In this document: positions 1 through 7,128 of the stretch, piece after piece
Position numbering within the stretch: position 1 is the first letter of the stretch
Layout of the letters: every line of letters starts with the position of its first letter
Origin: Segatella copri
GTDB lineage: Bacteria > Bacteroidota > Bacteroidia > Bacteroidales > Bacteroidaceae
NCBI RefSeq assembly: GCF_949820605.1
Contig: NZ_CATKVU010000006.1
Location: 1,100,501-1,164,500, forward strand
Direction of reading: 5' to 3'
Length of the DNA stretch: 64,000 nucleotides
Notes under the pieces: model-generated
What the model was told of the DNA's origin: nothing
The model's input: only the letters and a program-made list of their open reading frames with translations
The model's database searches: none
Translations under genes and position numbers: made by a program

Positions 1-351
1 GCGCTTGATGTCAACGCTTGGGGTGAAGATTACACGGCGGTTGGTAATCAGACTGGTAGCCACTTCGCCTACGGTAGGTACACTCTTGGCTCTTACGCCG
101 AATCGCATGGTTCCCAATCCCGGAACGGCTACGGAATGGCCTTCGGTACACCACGCCTTGATAACCTCGCCTGCTGCATCCCAGCAAACCTGCATCACGC
201 CCACGCTAACGCCGCTTCTGATAGCAGCCTCCTTGATAACCTTGCTCTCTGAGAGCTTGTTGTAAAGTTCGGTACCGAGGATGAATCTGTACTGACCCTT
301 CATTTCGCCTACTTGGATAAGGGTCTCCTTTGCTTTCAAATTAATTGCCAT
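1..351 (-). CDS. HU-like DNA-binding protein (C-terminus off the window)
   Basis: 117 codons are visible, starting at ATG 351-349 and running off the left edge, so the protein is partial. It begins MAINLKAKETLIQVG and contains the segment GHSVAVPGLGTMRFGV, which matches the HU/IHF-type pattern of G-x-x-V-x-L-x-x-L-G-x-F in the beta arm. Bacteroidetes carry many such divergent HU-like proteins beside primase/DUF4248 modules. Its job is probably to bend or bind DNA, perhaps at the iteron element upstream, but that is inference. It follows the 62-aa lipoprotein by 49 nt and probably shares the promoter at 781-788. It is a different paralogue from the HU-like gene at 36503. Confidence 0.75.
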   Translation of the reverse strand, partial: MAINLKAKETLIQVGEMKGQYRFILGTELYNKLSESKVIKEAAIRSGVSVGVMQVCWDAAGEVIKAWCTEGHSVAVPGLGTMRFGVRAKSVPTVGEVATSLITNRRVIFTPSVDIKR

Positions 352-400
352 AATCTTTTGATTTTTAAATTGTTATAAACTATCAACTGTTAACTCTAAA

Positions 401-589
401 CTACCTGATGGTAATGGTTGGCACGTAGTAGGTAGAATCTACTTTGGTGGAGATGTTGTTCTCCTGATGTTGCCGCTGGTTCTTTCCAATTACGAGTCCT
501 GCCGTGCAGGAACTGGATAGGAAGGTGACGATGGCTGAGCAAATCGCCACGATGAGATACCGGATGAATGCCTTCATGTTCTGGTTCAT
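401..589 (-). CDS. 62-aa lipoprotein, relative of the 'smalltalk' family
   Basis: A small protein with a short basic start, one hydrophobic segment (residues 9-27, LIVAICSAIVTFLSSSC) ending in a lipobox-like Cys, then a polar tail with KVDSTYYVPTITI at the end. The N-terminal half matches the pattern of the 31-aa smalltalk protein at 37273 (MKxxxxxLIxAIxSAIxTxLxxSC). Both lie beside an HU-like gene, which supports a common origin. Function is unknown. Start could be Met1 (589) or Met5 (577, MKAFIRYL). Transcribed from the -7 box at 781-788 through a structured leader of about 185 nt. Confidence 0.6.
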   Translation of the reverse strand: MNQNMKAFIRYLIVAICSAIVTFLSSSCTAGLVIGKNQRQHQENNISTKVDSTYYVPTITIR

Positions 590-847
590 GATCTTTTTTC
601 TGCCCCCTGCTAAGTTTCGCTTTTTCCTCTTTCCTCAGATTTCTCTTAGAAGAAGTACTTTGCGAAACGACTCGTTTCGAGGCTTGGAGTCTTGTTTTCA
701 TTACTTTTTTATTTTCCCAATTAGGGAGATATTTTTCTCCAACTGGGCAAGTGATTTTGCGCGCTTTCTGAATCACGATGCAAAGATACGAAATCCTGAT
801 TTATCAGGTGTGCGATAGCGTGCGATACCATGCGATAGCGGAACATT
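590..847 (-). promoter_or_regulatory. Promoter and structured leader for the lipoprotein/HU pair
   Basis: On the minus strand TATCTTTG lies at 788-781, with a predicted transcript start near 775. The leader of about 185 nt contains two hairpins: arms at 716-729 and 736-747 (CCCAATTAGGGAGA with TCTCCAACTGGG), and the palindrome at 663-669/673-679 (CGAAACG/CGTTTCG). The remaining 789-847 separates it from DUF4248 and holds GCGATAG-type short repeats. Long structured leaders suggest post-transcriptional control; this is inference. Confidence 0.6.
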
Positions 848-1069
848 TTATCCTGGTTCCCCGAGGTTGTCGAAAATAGCCTTCACCTGCTTGGGCGTGA
901 ACGACTTGCAAGTCTTTTCATATCCCATCTGCTGCAATTCATCCCAGAGCGGCTGGCAACGCCGAATCCAACTCATGAGATGATTCACGGCCGTGCGTGG
1001 CATACTCTCGGGAAAGTACATCAGTCCCAGTTCCTTCTTCGTATACGTGCGGTTTATAAAGTCTTCCAT
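848..1069 (-). CDS. DUF4248 domain protein
   Basis: 73 aa, close to the usual length of the family. The sequence carries YTKKELGLMYFPES near the N-terminus, a central tryptophan-containing helix (LMSWIRRCQPLWDEL) and the C-terminal FTPKQVKAIFDNLGEP typical of DUF4248. In Bacteroidales these genes sit next to DUF3987/primase-like genes and HU-like proteins, as here. The build resembles a small winged-helix or homeodomain-like DNA binder, but no function has been shown as far as I know. It lies 16 nt downstream of the primase-like gene and is probably the last gene of that operon. Confidence 0.8.
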   Translation of the reverse strand: MEDFINRTYTKKELGLMYFPESMPRTAVNHLMSWIRRCQPLWDELQQMGYEKTCKSFTPKQVKAIFDNLGEPG

Positions 1070-1085
1070 AATCTTAATTTTTTAA

Positions 1086-2228
1086 TCATTTGTTCTTCGG
1101 CTCCTTGCTCCCGGAAGTTGCAGCAGCCCCTAAAAGATAGAATTCGCTGAAATCCTTGCAGCCCGGTGGCAACTGGTGGTGAACCAGCTGGGGGAGCATC
1201 TCCCTGAGTTGCATGAAGAGGCTTTCACCCGGCACATCCTGATCGGGAAACATGTGGAATTCCACCTGATACAATCTTCCGATATCCGTCAGCAGCTGCT
1301 TATCCTCGGGTTTGAGGAGCGTGGCAGAAGGGATGGCTATCGCCTTATGTCCGGCAGAAAGCATAGCCCAGCAGTCGCTACATCCCTCCGTAATAAACAG
1401 CCTCTCGCCCGGTTTCAGTCTCTTCACAACCGGCAGGTTATAGATGCTGCATCTTGCGCCGTAAGGGAACCGGAAGCGAGGAGCATCCTGCTCCTTTTCT
1501 TCGCCCGGACTTTTTTCTTCAGAAGAAACATTCCCCTCAGAAGAACCACCTCCCGATGAAGAAAGATTTCCAGCCGAAGAAGCCTTCTCCTCAGAAGAAC
1601 AACCTCCCGATGAAGATTTTTTCTTCTTGTAATCCAGGTTCCTGTTCTGGATTCCGATAAGCCGCCCATCGGTATCGAAGTAAGGAATCTGCAACCAGTT
1701 GATGCCCTTCTTATCCGTCCATGAAGTCAGTCTACACCAGTTCACCACTCTCCAGTCAATCTTCCTCTCCTCGAAGAGAAATCTTCTAGCCGCCTGGTTG
1801 AGCCAGGGATGTTCGAAGAACCTAGCATACCTGCTTGCATCGAAGGAAGATTTCCCCGAATTATCACCCGAAGAAGAACCATCGGATGAAGAGCCCGAAG
1901 AAGCCCCTCTGCCCGAAGACCCCCCAAAGGAAAAGTTTTTCCCCGAAGAATCCTCCAGCTGAATTTGATGTTCCCCAGCGAGCCATCGGCAAGCCGCCGG
2001 GAAATCCTTCCCCAGGTATCTCATCGCCAGGTCGATGGTGCCGATGGAACTCCTCATGCAGACATAGCATCTGCAGCTGTTCTTGGTCTTGTTGAATGTG
2101 AGGCTGGCGTGGTGGTCGTCATGGAAGGGGCAGAGCGCCTTATGGTGCTCCACCTTCATCCCCATCTCTTTCGCAACCTTCTCTATCGGAAGTTCGCGCA
2201 GCTTTTGAATCTCATATTTCGCCATCAT
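1086..2228 (-). CDS. CHC2 zinc-finger / TOPRIM primase-like protein
   Basis: 380 aa. Residues about 25-60 form a CHC2 zinc finger (CPFHDDHH then CRCYVC), as in DnaG. Residues about 270-340 form a TOPRIM core with LFITEGCSDCWAML (the E-G-x-x-D motif) and FPDQD (the D-x-D motif). It is shorter than DnaG and the RNA-polymerase core between the two parts looks reduced. Two Ser/Gly/Glu-rich linkers, at about 95-130 and 200-245, separate the domains; the second is encoded by a 28-bp repeat (see repeat entry). The start overlaps the end of the DUF3987 gene by 4 nt (ATGA), implying translational coupling. Probably makes or recognises primers for a mobile or satellite element; inference. Confidence 0.8.
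   Translation of the reverse strand: MMAKYEIQKLRELPIEKVAKEMGMKVEHHKALCPFHDDHHASLTFNKTKNSCRCYVCMRSSIGTIDLAMRYLGKDFPAACRWLAGEHQIQLEDSSGKNFSFGGSSGRGASSGSSSDGSSSGDNSGKSSFDASRYARFFEHPWLNQAARRFLFEERKIDWRVVNWCRLTSWTDKKGINWLQIPYFDTDGRLIGIQNRNLDYKKKKSSSGGCSSEEKASSAGNLSSSGGGSSEGNVSSEEKSPGEEKEQDAPRFRFPYGARCSIYNLPVVKRLKPGERLFITEGCSDCWAMLSAGHKAIAIPSATLLKPEDKQLLTDIGRLYQVEFHMFPDQDVPGESLFMQLREMLPQLVHHQLPPGCKDFSEFYLLGAAATSGSKEPKNK
1535..1616. repeat. Internal repeat in the primase linker
   Basis: Two copies of a 28-bp unit at 1535-1562 and 1589-1616 differ at one base and are 54 bp (18 codons) apart, so they keep the frame. They encode the Ser/Glu/Gly-rich linker. The upstream linker (about 1830-1965) is built of similar degenerate Glu/Ser codons but has no clean repeat. 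Confidence 0.8.
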
Positions 2229-3556
2229 TTCTGTTTCCCTTTCTTTTTCTTAGCCGGTATACCCGTCAGATATTCTGCAGTCTTGGTATAGAGTTTCGTC
2301 TGGCTGTTATAAGTAATAAACTGGCGGTTCTTCCATACGTTGAGCTGATGCTTGGTACCTTCCTGATTCTTGCCCAGACTCAGGCGCAGGGTTTCCAACT
2401 GCAGCTCGTTGAAGGAATTCTCCAGCTGGTCGAGCATGTTTTTCGGTCCGCTTCTCTGAGCCTCTTCCTGCCCATCGCCCGCTTTAAACATGTCGCCGAA
2501 CACCTTTACCTTCGACCACAAATCGTAGTAGCAGAACCATTCAACGAAGTCGCCGATGGATTTCGACCAGTTCTGGTCGTTCAGAATCCACAGCACGGCT
2601 CCCTTCTTCCATGCTGAGAAGATGCTGCGGTGGGAGAGTTCCCAGAGCGTATCATCATCAGCAAGGTCGGCAAGGCGTGCCATTTCCTCTGCCAGCTTAT
2701 CGGCTATCTTGTTGAGCTGCTTCACCACAAAACTGCCCTTGCAGTTGTCCAGCCTCAGCAGATAGCCATCGAGCTTTTCAAGGAAATCTTTGTTGTACGT
2801 TCCCTGTCGCGGAATCTTTCCGCTTCCCTCGCCACGGGCTTTGTAGGCGAAAGGTATGCGCCCGAAGAAACCATTGGTCAGGTCTTTCTTGTAGAAGAGT
2901 CGGGCCGCCTCAGGAGTAGAGGTAAAGGTGAGGTTCACACGGAGCAGAGGGTTACCCGTTACGCCATCAGCTGTGGCTCGCAAGGCTCCAGCCCTCTGAC
3001 AGTCGAAGATATTTCTTACCATCTGGCTCACCTGCTTATGCCCACCGCACATTCTGTCGGCCATCTCCACCTCAGGCAGATTGATGTACTGGGTTCTTCC
3101 GCCCAACTGTTCGCAAGCCATAGCGTTCTGGATGAATGCAGGATTGGTGACATCAGAAGGTGGAAACCAGAAACTCACGTCCGGACGCTCCGGTTTTTCC
3201 TTGTTGGCGCCCTTGGTTTTCATCTGTCGCTGCCAGTCAACCAGTTTCTTGAACTCAGTCTCATCATGCTTTCTAAAAGGTCTCATGATGGCCTCTACAA
3301 GATGCCCCAACTGTGCCTTTCCGATACCCGATGGACCTATCAGATGGCCCATTTGCCCGCACATTTCGTAATATTTGTTGTCGGAATACATGAATCTTAC
3401 GTCTGTGAGATGAGCTGCTAATGCCGGAATTGCCATCGGAATGAGCACTTCCTGCATGTCTTTAGATGCCTGAGAGATGGCAAATTTTACAAATTCAGTA
3501 CCCTTGCTGGGTTTTGGCATCGCCGGAGCGATGTTGCTAAAAATATTATAATCCAT
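2225..3556 (-). CDS. DUF3987-type ATPase/helicase-like protein
   Basis: 443 aa, Lys-rich at the C-terminus. The P-loop-like segment GHLIGPSGIGKAQL (about residue 70-83) is a Walker A with Ala in place of the usual Thr/Ser after the Lys. A candidate Walker B lies at YINLPEVEMAD (about 155-165). The rest fits the family found next to CHC2 primases in Bacteroidales (VirE/DUF3987 group), thought to act like phage or satellite replication helicases. It is the first gene after the iteron element at 3606-3764 and overlaps the primase gene by 4 nt. Family call is from overall pattern and neighbours; the enzymatic activity is uncertain because of the altered Walker A. Confidence 0.65.
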   Translation of the reverse strand: MDYNIFSNIAPAMPKPSKGTEFVKFAISQASKDMQEVLIPMAIPALAAHLTDVRFMYSDNKYYEMCGQMGHLIGPSGIGKAQLGHLVEAIMRPFRKHDETEFKKLVDWQRQMKTKGANKEKPERPDVSFWFPPSDVTNPAFIQNAMACEQLGGRTQYINLPEVEMADRMCGGHKQVSQMVRNIFDCQRAGALRATADGVTGNPLLRVNLTFTSTPEAARLFYKKDLTNGFFGRIPFAYKARGEGSGKIPRQGTYNKDFLEKLDGYLLRLDNCKGSFVVKQLNKIADKLAEEMARLADLADDDTLWELSHRSIFSAWKKGAVLWILNDQNWSKSIGDFVEWFCYYDLWSKVKVFGDMFKAGDGQEEAQRSGPKNMLDQLENSFNELQLETLRLSLGKNQEGTKHQLNVWKNRQFITYNSQTKLYTKTAEYLTGIPAKKKKGKQK

Positions 3557-3605
3557 TGCTTTTTAGAGAGTTAAATCAAATTTCATGTTCATTTTTTCTT
3601 GCTTG

Positions 3606-3764
3606 CAGTCTCAGTCTCAGAGTCTCAGTTGTTTTTTTTATGGTCTCGCTTCCTATATATATTATATATAACTAATTAATAATCAATAAGTTATAAAGGC
3701 TTAAGAAGCGGGTTTGAAGTTGGATTGTGACATTTATCCTAACTGAGACTGAGATTTGAGACTG
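3606..3764. repeat. Iteron / AT-rich / iteron element, locus 1 (origin-like)
   Basis: The left arm 3606-3630 is built of GTCTCA repeats (CAGTCTCAGTCTCAG then AGTCTCAGTT). The right arm 3741-3764 is its inverted copy (AACTGAGACTGAG then ATTTGAGACTG). Between them is an AT-rich core with TATATATATTATATATA at about 3653-3670. GTGACATTTA at 3727-3736 stands just inside the right arm, as in the second element at 36003-36159. The layout (iterons, AT-rich core, primase and helicase-like genes next door) resembles a replication origin or a recombination site. Function is inference. Confidence 0.6.
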
Positions 3765-3848
3765 CTTTGAAGAGGAAATGAGGGTAGGGATGTTCCTGTT
3801 ACCAGCCTCCCCGAAGTCCCCATTTCCTCTAGAAAGCCTCAACTCCGT

Positions 3849-4244
3849 TTATCTGTCATCACTCTTGCCGCTAATGATGCGCAGCTCGTCGGCGGCACCC
3901 TGGCAGAAGTCCTGGAAGGTGAAGCGCTCTGAGAACTGCGGGCGGTTGAAGGTAGGGTAGAGCGTACCGTCTTTTTTCCGGTTCACGTTGATGTACGTTC
4001 CTTCATACACGTGCGGATTTCTCTGCACCACCTTCTGCAGTTTCTTCTCCTGGTCATTCTGCACAAAGGTGAAGTGGTCTTCGCCGTCGTGCGTAATGGC
4101 TCCATCCAGATACTCGCCAACGGCCATGCGCCCTGGCTCCTTAGTCATCAACTTGAGGTCGATACCCAATTCTGTGTTTGGGTAGAATCTCTTTCCTGCC
4201 TTACCTGAACTTTCGTTCATATTGTTATTTAATACTTTATTCAT
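3849..4244 (-). CDS. Conserved-type hypothetical protein upstream of the iteron element
   Basis: 131 aa, no signal peptide and no membrane segment. Visible features: RFYPNTELGIDLKLM near the start, a middle part rich in charged and beta-prone residues (YINVNRKKDGTLYPTF), and a charged C-terminus. I do not recognise the family. The small, beta-rich make-up would allow an OB-fold, but nothing proves it. It is transcribed towards the primase operon, with the iteron element lying between its stop and the DUF3987 start. Start is Met1 or Met9 (MNESSG). Promoter TACTTTTG at 4394-4387 gives a leader of about 135 nt. Confidence 0.65.
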   Translation of the reverse strand: MNKVLNNNMNESSGKAGKRFYPNTELGIDLKLMTKEPGRMAVGEYLDGAITHDGEDHFTFVQNDQEKKLQKVVQRNPHVYEGTYINVNRKKDGTLYPTFNRPQFSERFTFQDFCQGAADELRIISGKSDDR

Positions 4245-4443
4245 TTTTTTTGAGTATTAAATAAGCCTCTCTGGTACGATGACGTTCGAAGAGGTTTCCC
4301 TGTCATCTTTTTTAGTACCATCATTCCCCATTTCGTGATTTGCAACTCGCCTGATGGGTAGTCATCCTGTTGTCAGATGACGGGTGCAAAAGTAAGAAGA
4401 AAAAGCCTGGCACAGATGCTTTTCCAAAGTGCCGTCTCTAAAG

Positions 4444-4493
4444 TTCTCTGAATTTCTCCGATTTTCTCTGTTTTTCTCTGATATCCTCTCTAC
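4444..4493. repeat. Five tandem 10-bp repeats
   Basis: Units begin at 4444, 4454, 4464, 4474 and 4484: TTCTCTGAAT, TTCTCCGATT, TTCTCTGTTT, TTCTCTGATA, TCCTCTCTAC. The spacing is close to one helical turn, so all units face the same side of the DNA. Confidence 0.8.
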
Positions 4494-4528
4494 GTATATT
4501 CGCATTTTTGACTTAGGGGTACAAAAAA

Positions 4529-4565
4529 GCGACCGATACCTGAACAAAAATCAAGTATCGGTCGC
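4529..4565 (-). terminator. Intrinsic terminator after the 463-aa/154-aa operon
   Basis: Perfect 11-bp inverted repeat GCGACCGATAC (4529-4539) / GTATCGGTCGC (4555-4565), followed on the minus strand by TTTTTTG. Confidence 0.9.
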
Positions 4566-4615
4566 TATCAGAAGATATAAATCTCTATCAGGAAAGCACC
4601 AGTCGCTATCGTCTT

Positions 4616-5080
4616 CTAGTCCTTATTATAATATTTACAGAAAGTCTTGTATCCGAACCCTCCTTTCTCAATCGGCATACCCATTCGTATCAATTCTTCA
4701 TGGGCATTTTTTGTGTTTTGTGGCAGCAGCACCTTGCCCTCCTTTTTCAGTATGTTCAGTCTCTTACAGATTTCCTGTACGTCAAATTGTTTTACCAGTC
4801 TCTCCACCTCTTTATGCACTTTCCATCCTTCGTCTTCATCGAGTGCAGGATGCACAAAATGGAAGAGTTCCTTCTGAAAACCTTCTCCTGCAGCTTCATT
4901 GGTTTCACTAGCTTTTTCTGTCACCTCTGCCTCGTAATTCTCCTCCGTCACTTTTGTTTCTTCAGCAAAAAAATCCTTTGCAATCTTCATCATCTGCTGT
5001 GCAGACAGATTGCCCTGGATCGTCAGTTCTTTGTGCTGGTTGTTGTAAATAACATTGCCTGCATAATAATTATTACTCAT
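4616..5080 (-). CDS. Hypothetical protein, partner of the 463-aa protein
   Basis: 154 aa, acidic in the middle (residues about 38-65, many Glu/Thr), no signal peptide. It starts NNYYAGNVIYNNQHKELTIQG in outline, a beta-prone stretch that echoes the end of the upstream 463-aa protein (HYHAGDSTFDVHSKHLHLD). The C-terminal half (VKQFDVQEICKRL to GMPIEKGGFGYKTFCKYYN) looks helical with a final basic/aromatic end. I do not recognise the family. It follows the 463-aa gene by 41 nt and ends in a strong terminator, so the two genes form one operon. Function unknown. Confidence 0.65.
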   Translation of the reverse strand: MSNNYYAGNVIYNNQHKELTIQGNLSAQQMMKIAKDFFAEETKVTEENYEAEVTEKASETNEAAGEGFQKELFHFVHPALDEDEGWKVHKEVERLVKQFDVQEICKRLNILKKEGKVLLPQNTKNAHEELIRMGMPIEKGGFGYKTFCKYYNKD

Positions 5081-5121
5081 ATTTCTTCCTTTTTTTATAT
5101 TCTTGTAATATTTTTGTATGT

Positions 5122-6513
5122 CTATAATTCTGATGGCAGCAGAGCAGAATTCCCTTCTTCCTGGTGGTCAAGATGCAGATGCTTACTATGAACATCAAAT
5201 GTAGAATCTCCTGCATGATAGTGCTCTGCCTGAATCGTAGGCTTCTTTGCCACCTCTTTTAAAGCCTTCGTCTGTTCCTTGATGGCATTAATCTGTATAC
5301 CTTCTCTTGCCTCTTCAGAAAGGAAACGCTCAGTCATATTGTCAACCCGAAGTTTATACTCTGGGGGTAAATATGAAATCTCGTGGTAGATGAATCTCTG
5401 CAAAACCTCAACATCTTCTCGTCTGACTAGAGTTTGGCTGTACTTGATGATTTTATCAATAAGGTAGTCTTCCTTCTGGCTTGTTAGAGATGGGGTAGGA
5501 GCAAAGCTGTTTGTTGGCAGCCCCAAACGCATGCGCAGACGGTCTCTAATCACGAAAGCGGTAAGCAATTGGCGATACTTATCTAATGGAATGCGTGTGT
5601 AGTGAGCGCGTATGAGCATGGCTATCTTATCATCATTGGAATAAGGAGCCAATGCCGGAATATTGGAAAGTTCTGTCTCTATATCTTCCAACCATGACAT
5701 CATTTTCAAATTATCTGGTTTATGACAGTCGGCACCTTTTAAGTGCAACCAGTCATGCCATGCCCTTTCTGCTTCATGGGTGGATAGTAGATGGGGGAGC
5801 CAGCTTTTGCGGAGCTTCTTCTGGCGACCCTCATTGCATAAACCGCTCAATAAGTGTTCTAGTTCATTCGCCATATAGCGCATCTTGTCGCCCTTTTTTG
5901 CTTCCATAGCTTTTATGACATTCTCTATTTCCTCCTTCGCTTCGTACCATAGAGCGTATTTTCCCATTGCTATTAAAGTCTCTGTGTATTCCTGAAGCTC
6001 CTCTTCTTCATCAGAAGTTAACGTCTCATGTCTCAGAATATCTATCATCATCATCGTAGCATCTTCTACGCATAAAAACTCCTCTGTCATAGGAAATAAA
6101 GGCAGGAGCGGCTCCCATTCTTTCCAATGGTCTTTATGCAAGATGGGCACAATTGGAGTAGAATCAGTTTCTGCTTCAACAAAAAAATAGCCCTCTGCAG
6201 AAATTATAACCTCCTTAACCCGAGCGCGGAAATAACCCCGTCCGCTGGTTGTCAATGCAGCCTGAGCCAATGATTTATATTCTTCTCTATTACGTACATA
6301 GCCTGCCTTCCGACTCGCAAAGCGCGCAACAAAAGCTTCTTCATCAGTTTCGTTAGTAGGTTCGGGTTTTACCGAAACATAGGGGTGCTTTCTGTCCAGC
6401 ATGGTCAGAAATTCTATTGTTTTTTGTTGTTCTTGTGCAGTCATATCCTCACCTTTTACGTGGTTAGAATTTACTGCATATTGTACCCCAACTATTTTTA
6501 TTAAATCTCCCAT
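5122..6513 (-). CDS. 463-aa protein with HIRAN-like N-terminus
   Basis: Residues about 1-100 read like a HIRAN domain: IVGVQYA at the start, then YVSVKPEPTNETDEEAF and AGYVRN, matching the HIRAN pattern of 'v-x-L-x-x-E-P-x-N-x-x-D-x-x-A-v ... G-Y-v'. HIRAN domains bind DNA 3' ends or damaged DNA in repair and mobile proteins. Residues 100-430 are helical and charged and I do not recognise them. The C-terminus (HYHAGDSTFDVHSKHLHLD) resembles the start of the 154-aa partner. No membrane segments. Promoter TAACTTTG at 6578-6571. The HIRAN call is a pattern match by eye and should be tested by profile search. Confidence 0.6.
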   Translation of the reverse strand: MGDLIKIVGVQYAVNSNHVKGEDMTAQEQQKTIEFLTMLDRKHPYVSVKPEPTNETDEEAFVARFASRKAGYVRNREEYKSLAQAALTTSGRGYFRARVKEVIISAEGYFFVEAETDSTPIVPILHKDHWKEWEPLLPLFPMTEEFLCVEDATMMMIDILRHETLTSDEEEELQEYTETLIAMGKYALWYEAKEEIENVIKAMEAKKGDKMRYMANELEHLLSGLCNEGRQKKLRKSWLPHLLSTHEAERAWHDWLHLKGADCHKPDNLKMMSWLEDIETELSNIPALAPYSNDDKIAMLIRAHYTRIPLDKYRQLLTAFVIRDRLRMRLGLPTNSFAPTPSLTSQKEDYLIDKIIKYSQTLVRREDVEVLQRFIYHEISYLPPEYKLRVDNMTERFLSEEAREGIQINAIKEQTKALKEVAKKPTIQAEHYHAGDSTFDVHSKHLHLDHQEEGNSALLPSEL

Positions 6514-6570
6514 TGTTTGGTATTTAGATTTTTGGAAAGCTGAATTTAGTTATTACGGCCGTCCGGAGTA

Positions 6571-6578
6571 CAAAGTTA
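6571..6578 (-). promoter_or_regulatory. -7 box for the 463-aa/154-aa operon
   Basis: Minus-strand TAACTTTG with TTTG-rich sequence upstream (TTATTTTG), 58 nt before the start codon. Confidence 0.7.
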
Positions 6579-6713
6579 CAAAATAAATTCCTATTAGCAT
6601 TAAAATGTAACATTTTTAACATTATTCGTAACAAAAAATCTAGATTTCGCCCTTTTTTGTGCAGCTTTTAATAAAGATTCTCCTTTTCTCCTTCCTATAT
6701 TCCACTCTTTCTT

Positions 6714-6768
6714 TCGCCTCCAATCTTTCCTCTCTCGCCTCCAATCTCTCCTCTCTCGCCTCCGTTCC
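6714..6768. repeat. Tandem 21-bp repeat
   Basis: Units TCGCCTCCAATCTTTCCTCTC (6714-6734) and its near copy (6735-6755, one mismatch), followed by a partial third (TCGCCTCCGTTCC, 6756-6768). Lies upstream of the promoter of the 463-aa gene. Confidence 0.75.
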
Positions 6769-7128
6769 AAGCGATTCCATCACTTGTTTGAGCATTTTTC
6801 TTGGTGGTTTATCAAAAATGTGTTATTTAGCGCAGGAAAACTGAAGGAACCTGAATATCATGAAAAGGGAGAATTTTGAAATGAAGAAAATGAAAATATC
6901 GGAATGAAATCATGAGTGGCTGACAACGGAAAAATTCCCCCTTTTTTGCTTTCCTCTTTTTTAATTCTAACAGGTATTATGGTAAATAGGTGTTATGAGA
7001 AAAAGAAAGAGGTGAAATTTGGAACCTGAAAATGGAACCGGTTCACCCCTTTCTGATCATTTCTTCCTTTCTGCCTGTACTGAGATTAATTCTCATTTCA
7101 ATCAAAAAGAAAAATCTCAGAACGAATC

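Larger units (their letters stand above)
4245..4615. promoter_or_regulatory. Intergenic region: promoter, 10-bp phased repeat, terminator
   Basis: No gene seen. It holds the minus-strand -7 box TACTTTTG (4394-4387), five tandem 10-bp units of the type TTCTCTGAAT (4444-4493), and an intrinsic terminator for the upstream operon (4529-4565). The repeat lies about 50-100 bp upstream of the promoter, where an activator or initiator could bind. Confidence 0.65.
6514..7128. other. Intergenic region, 615 bp, no gene
   Basis: AT-rich. It contains the minus-strand -7 box TAACTTTG (6578-6571) for the 463-aa gene and a tandem 21-bp repeat (6714-6768). The rest (6770-7128), downstream of the TolC-type gene, has no plausible coding frame and no strong hairpin that I can see. 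Confidence 0.6.

Noticed and set aside
396..776. 126-codon frame overlapping the 62-aa lipoprotein gene
   Set aside because: Begins at the predicted transcript start, has no domain and overlaps a better-supported small protein in another frame; more likely part of the structured leader.
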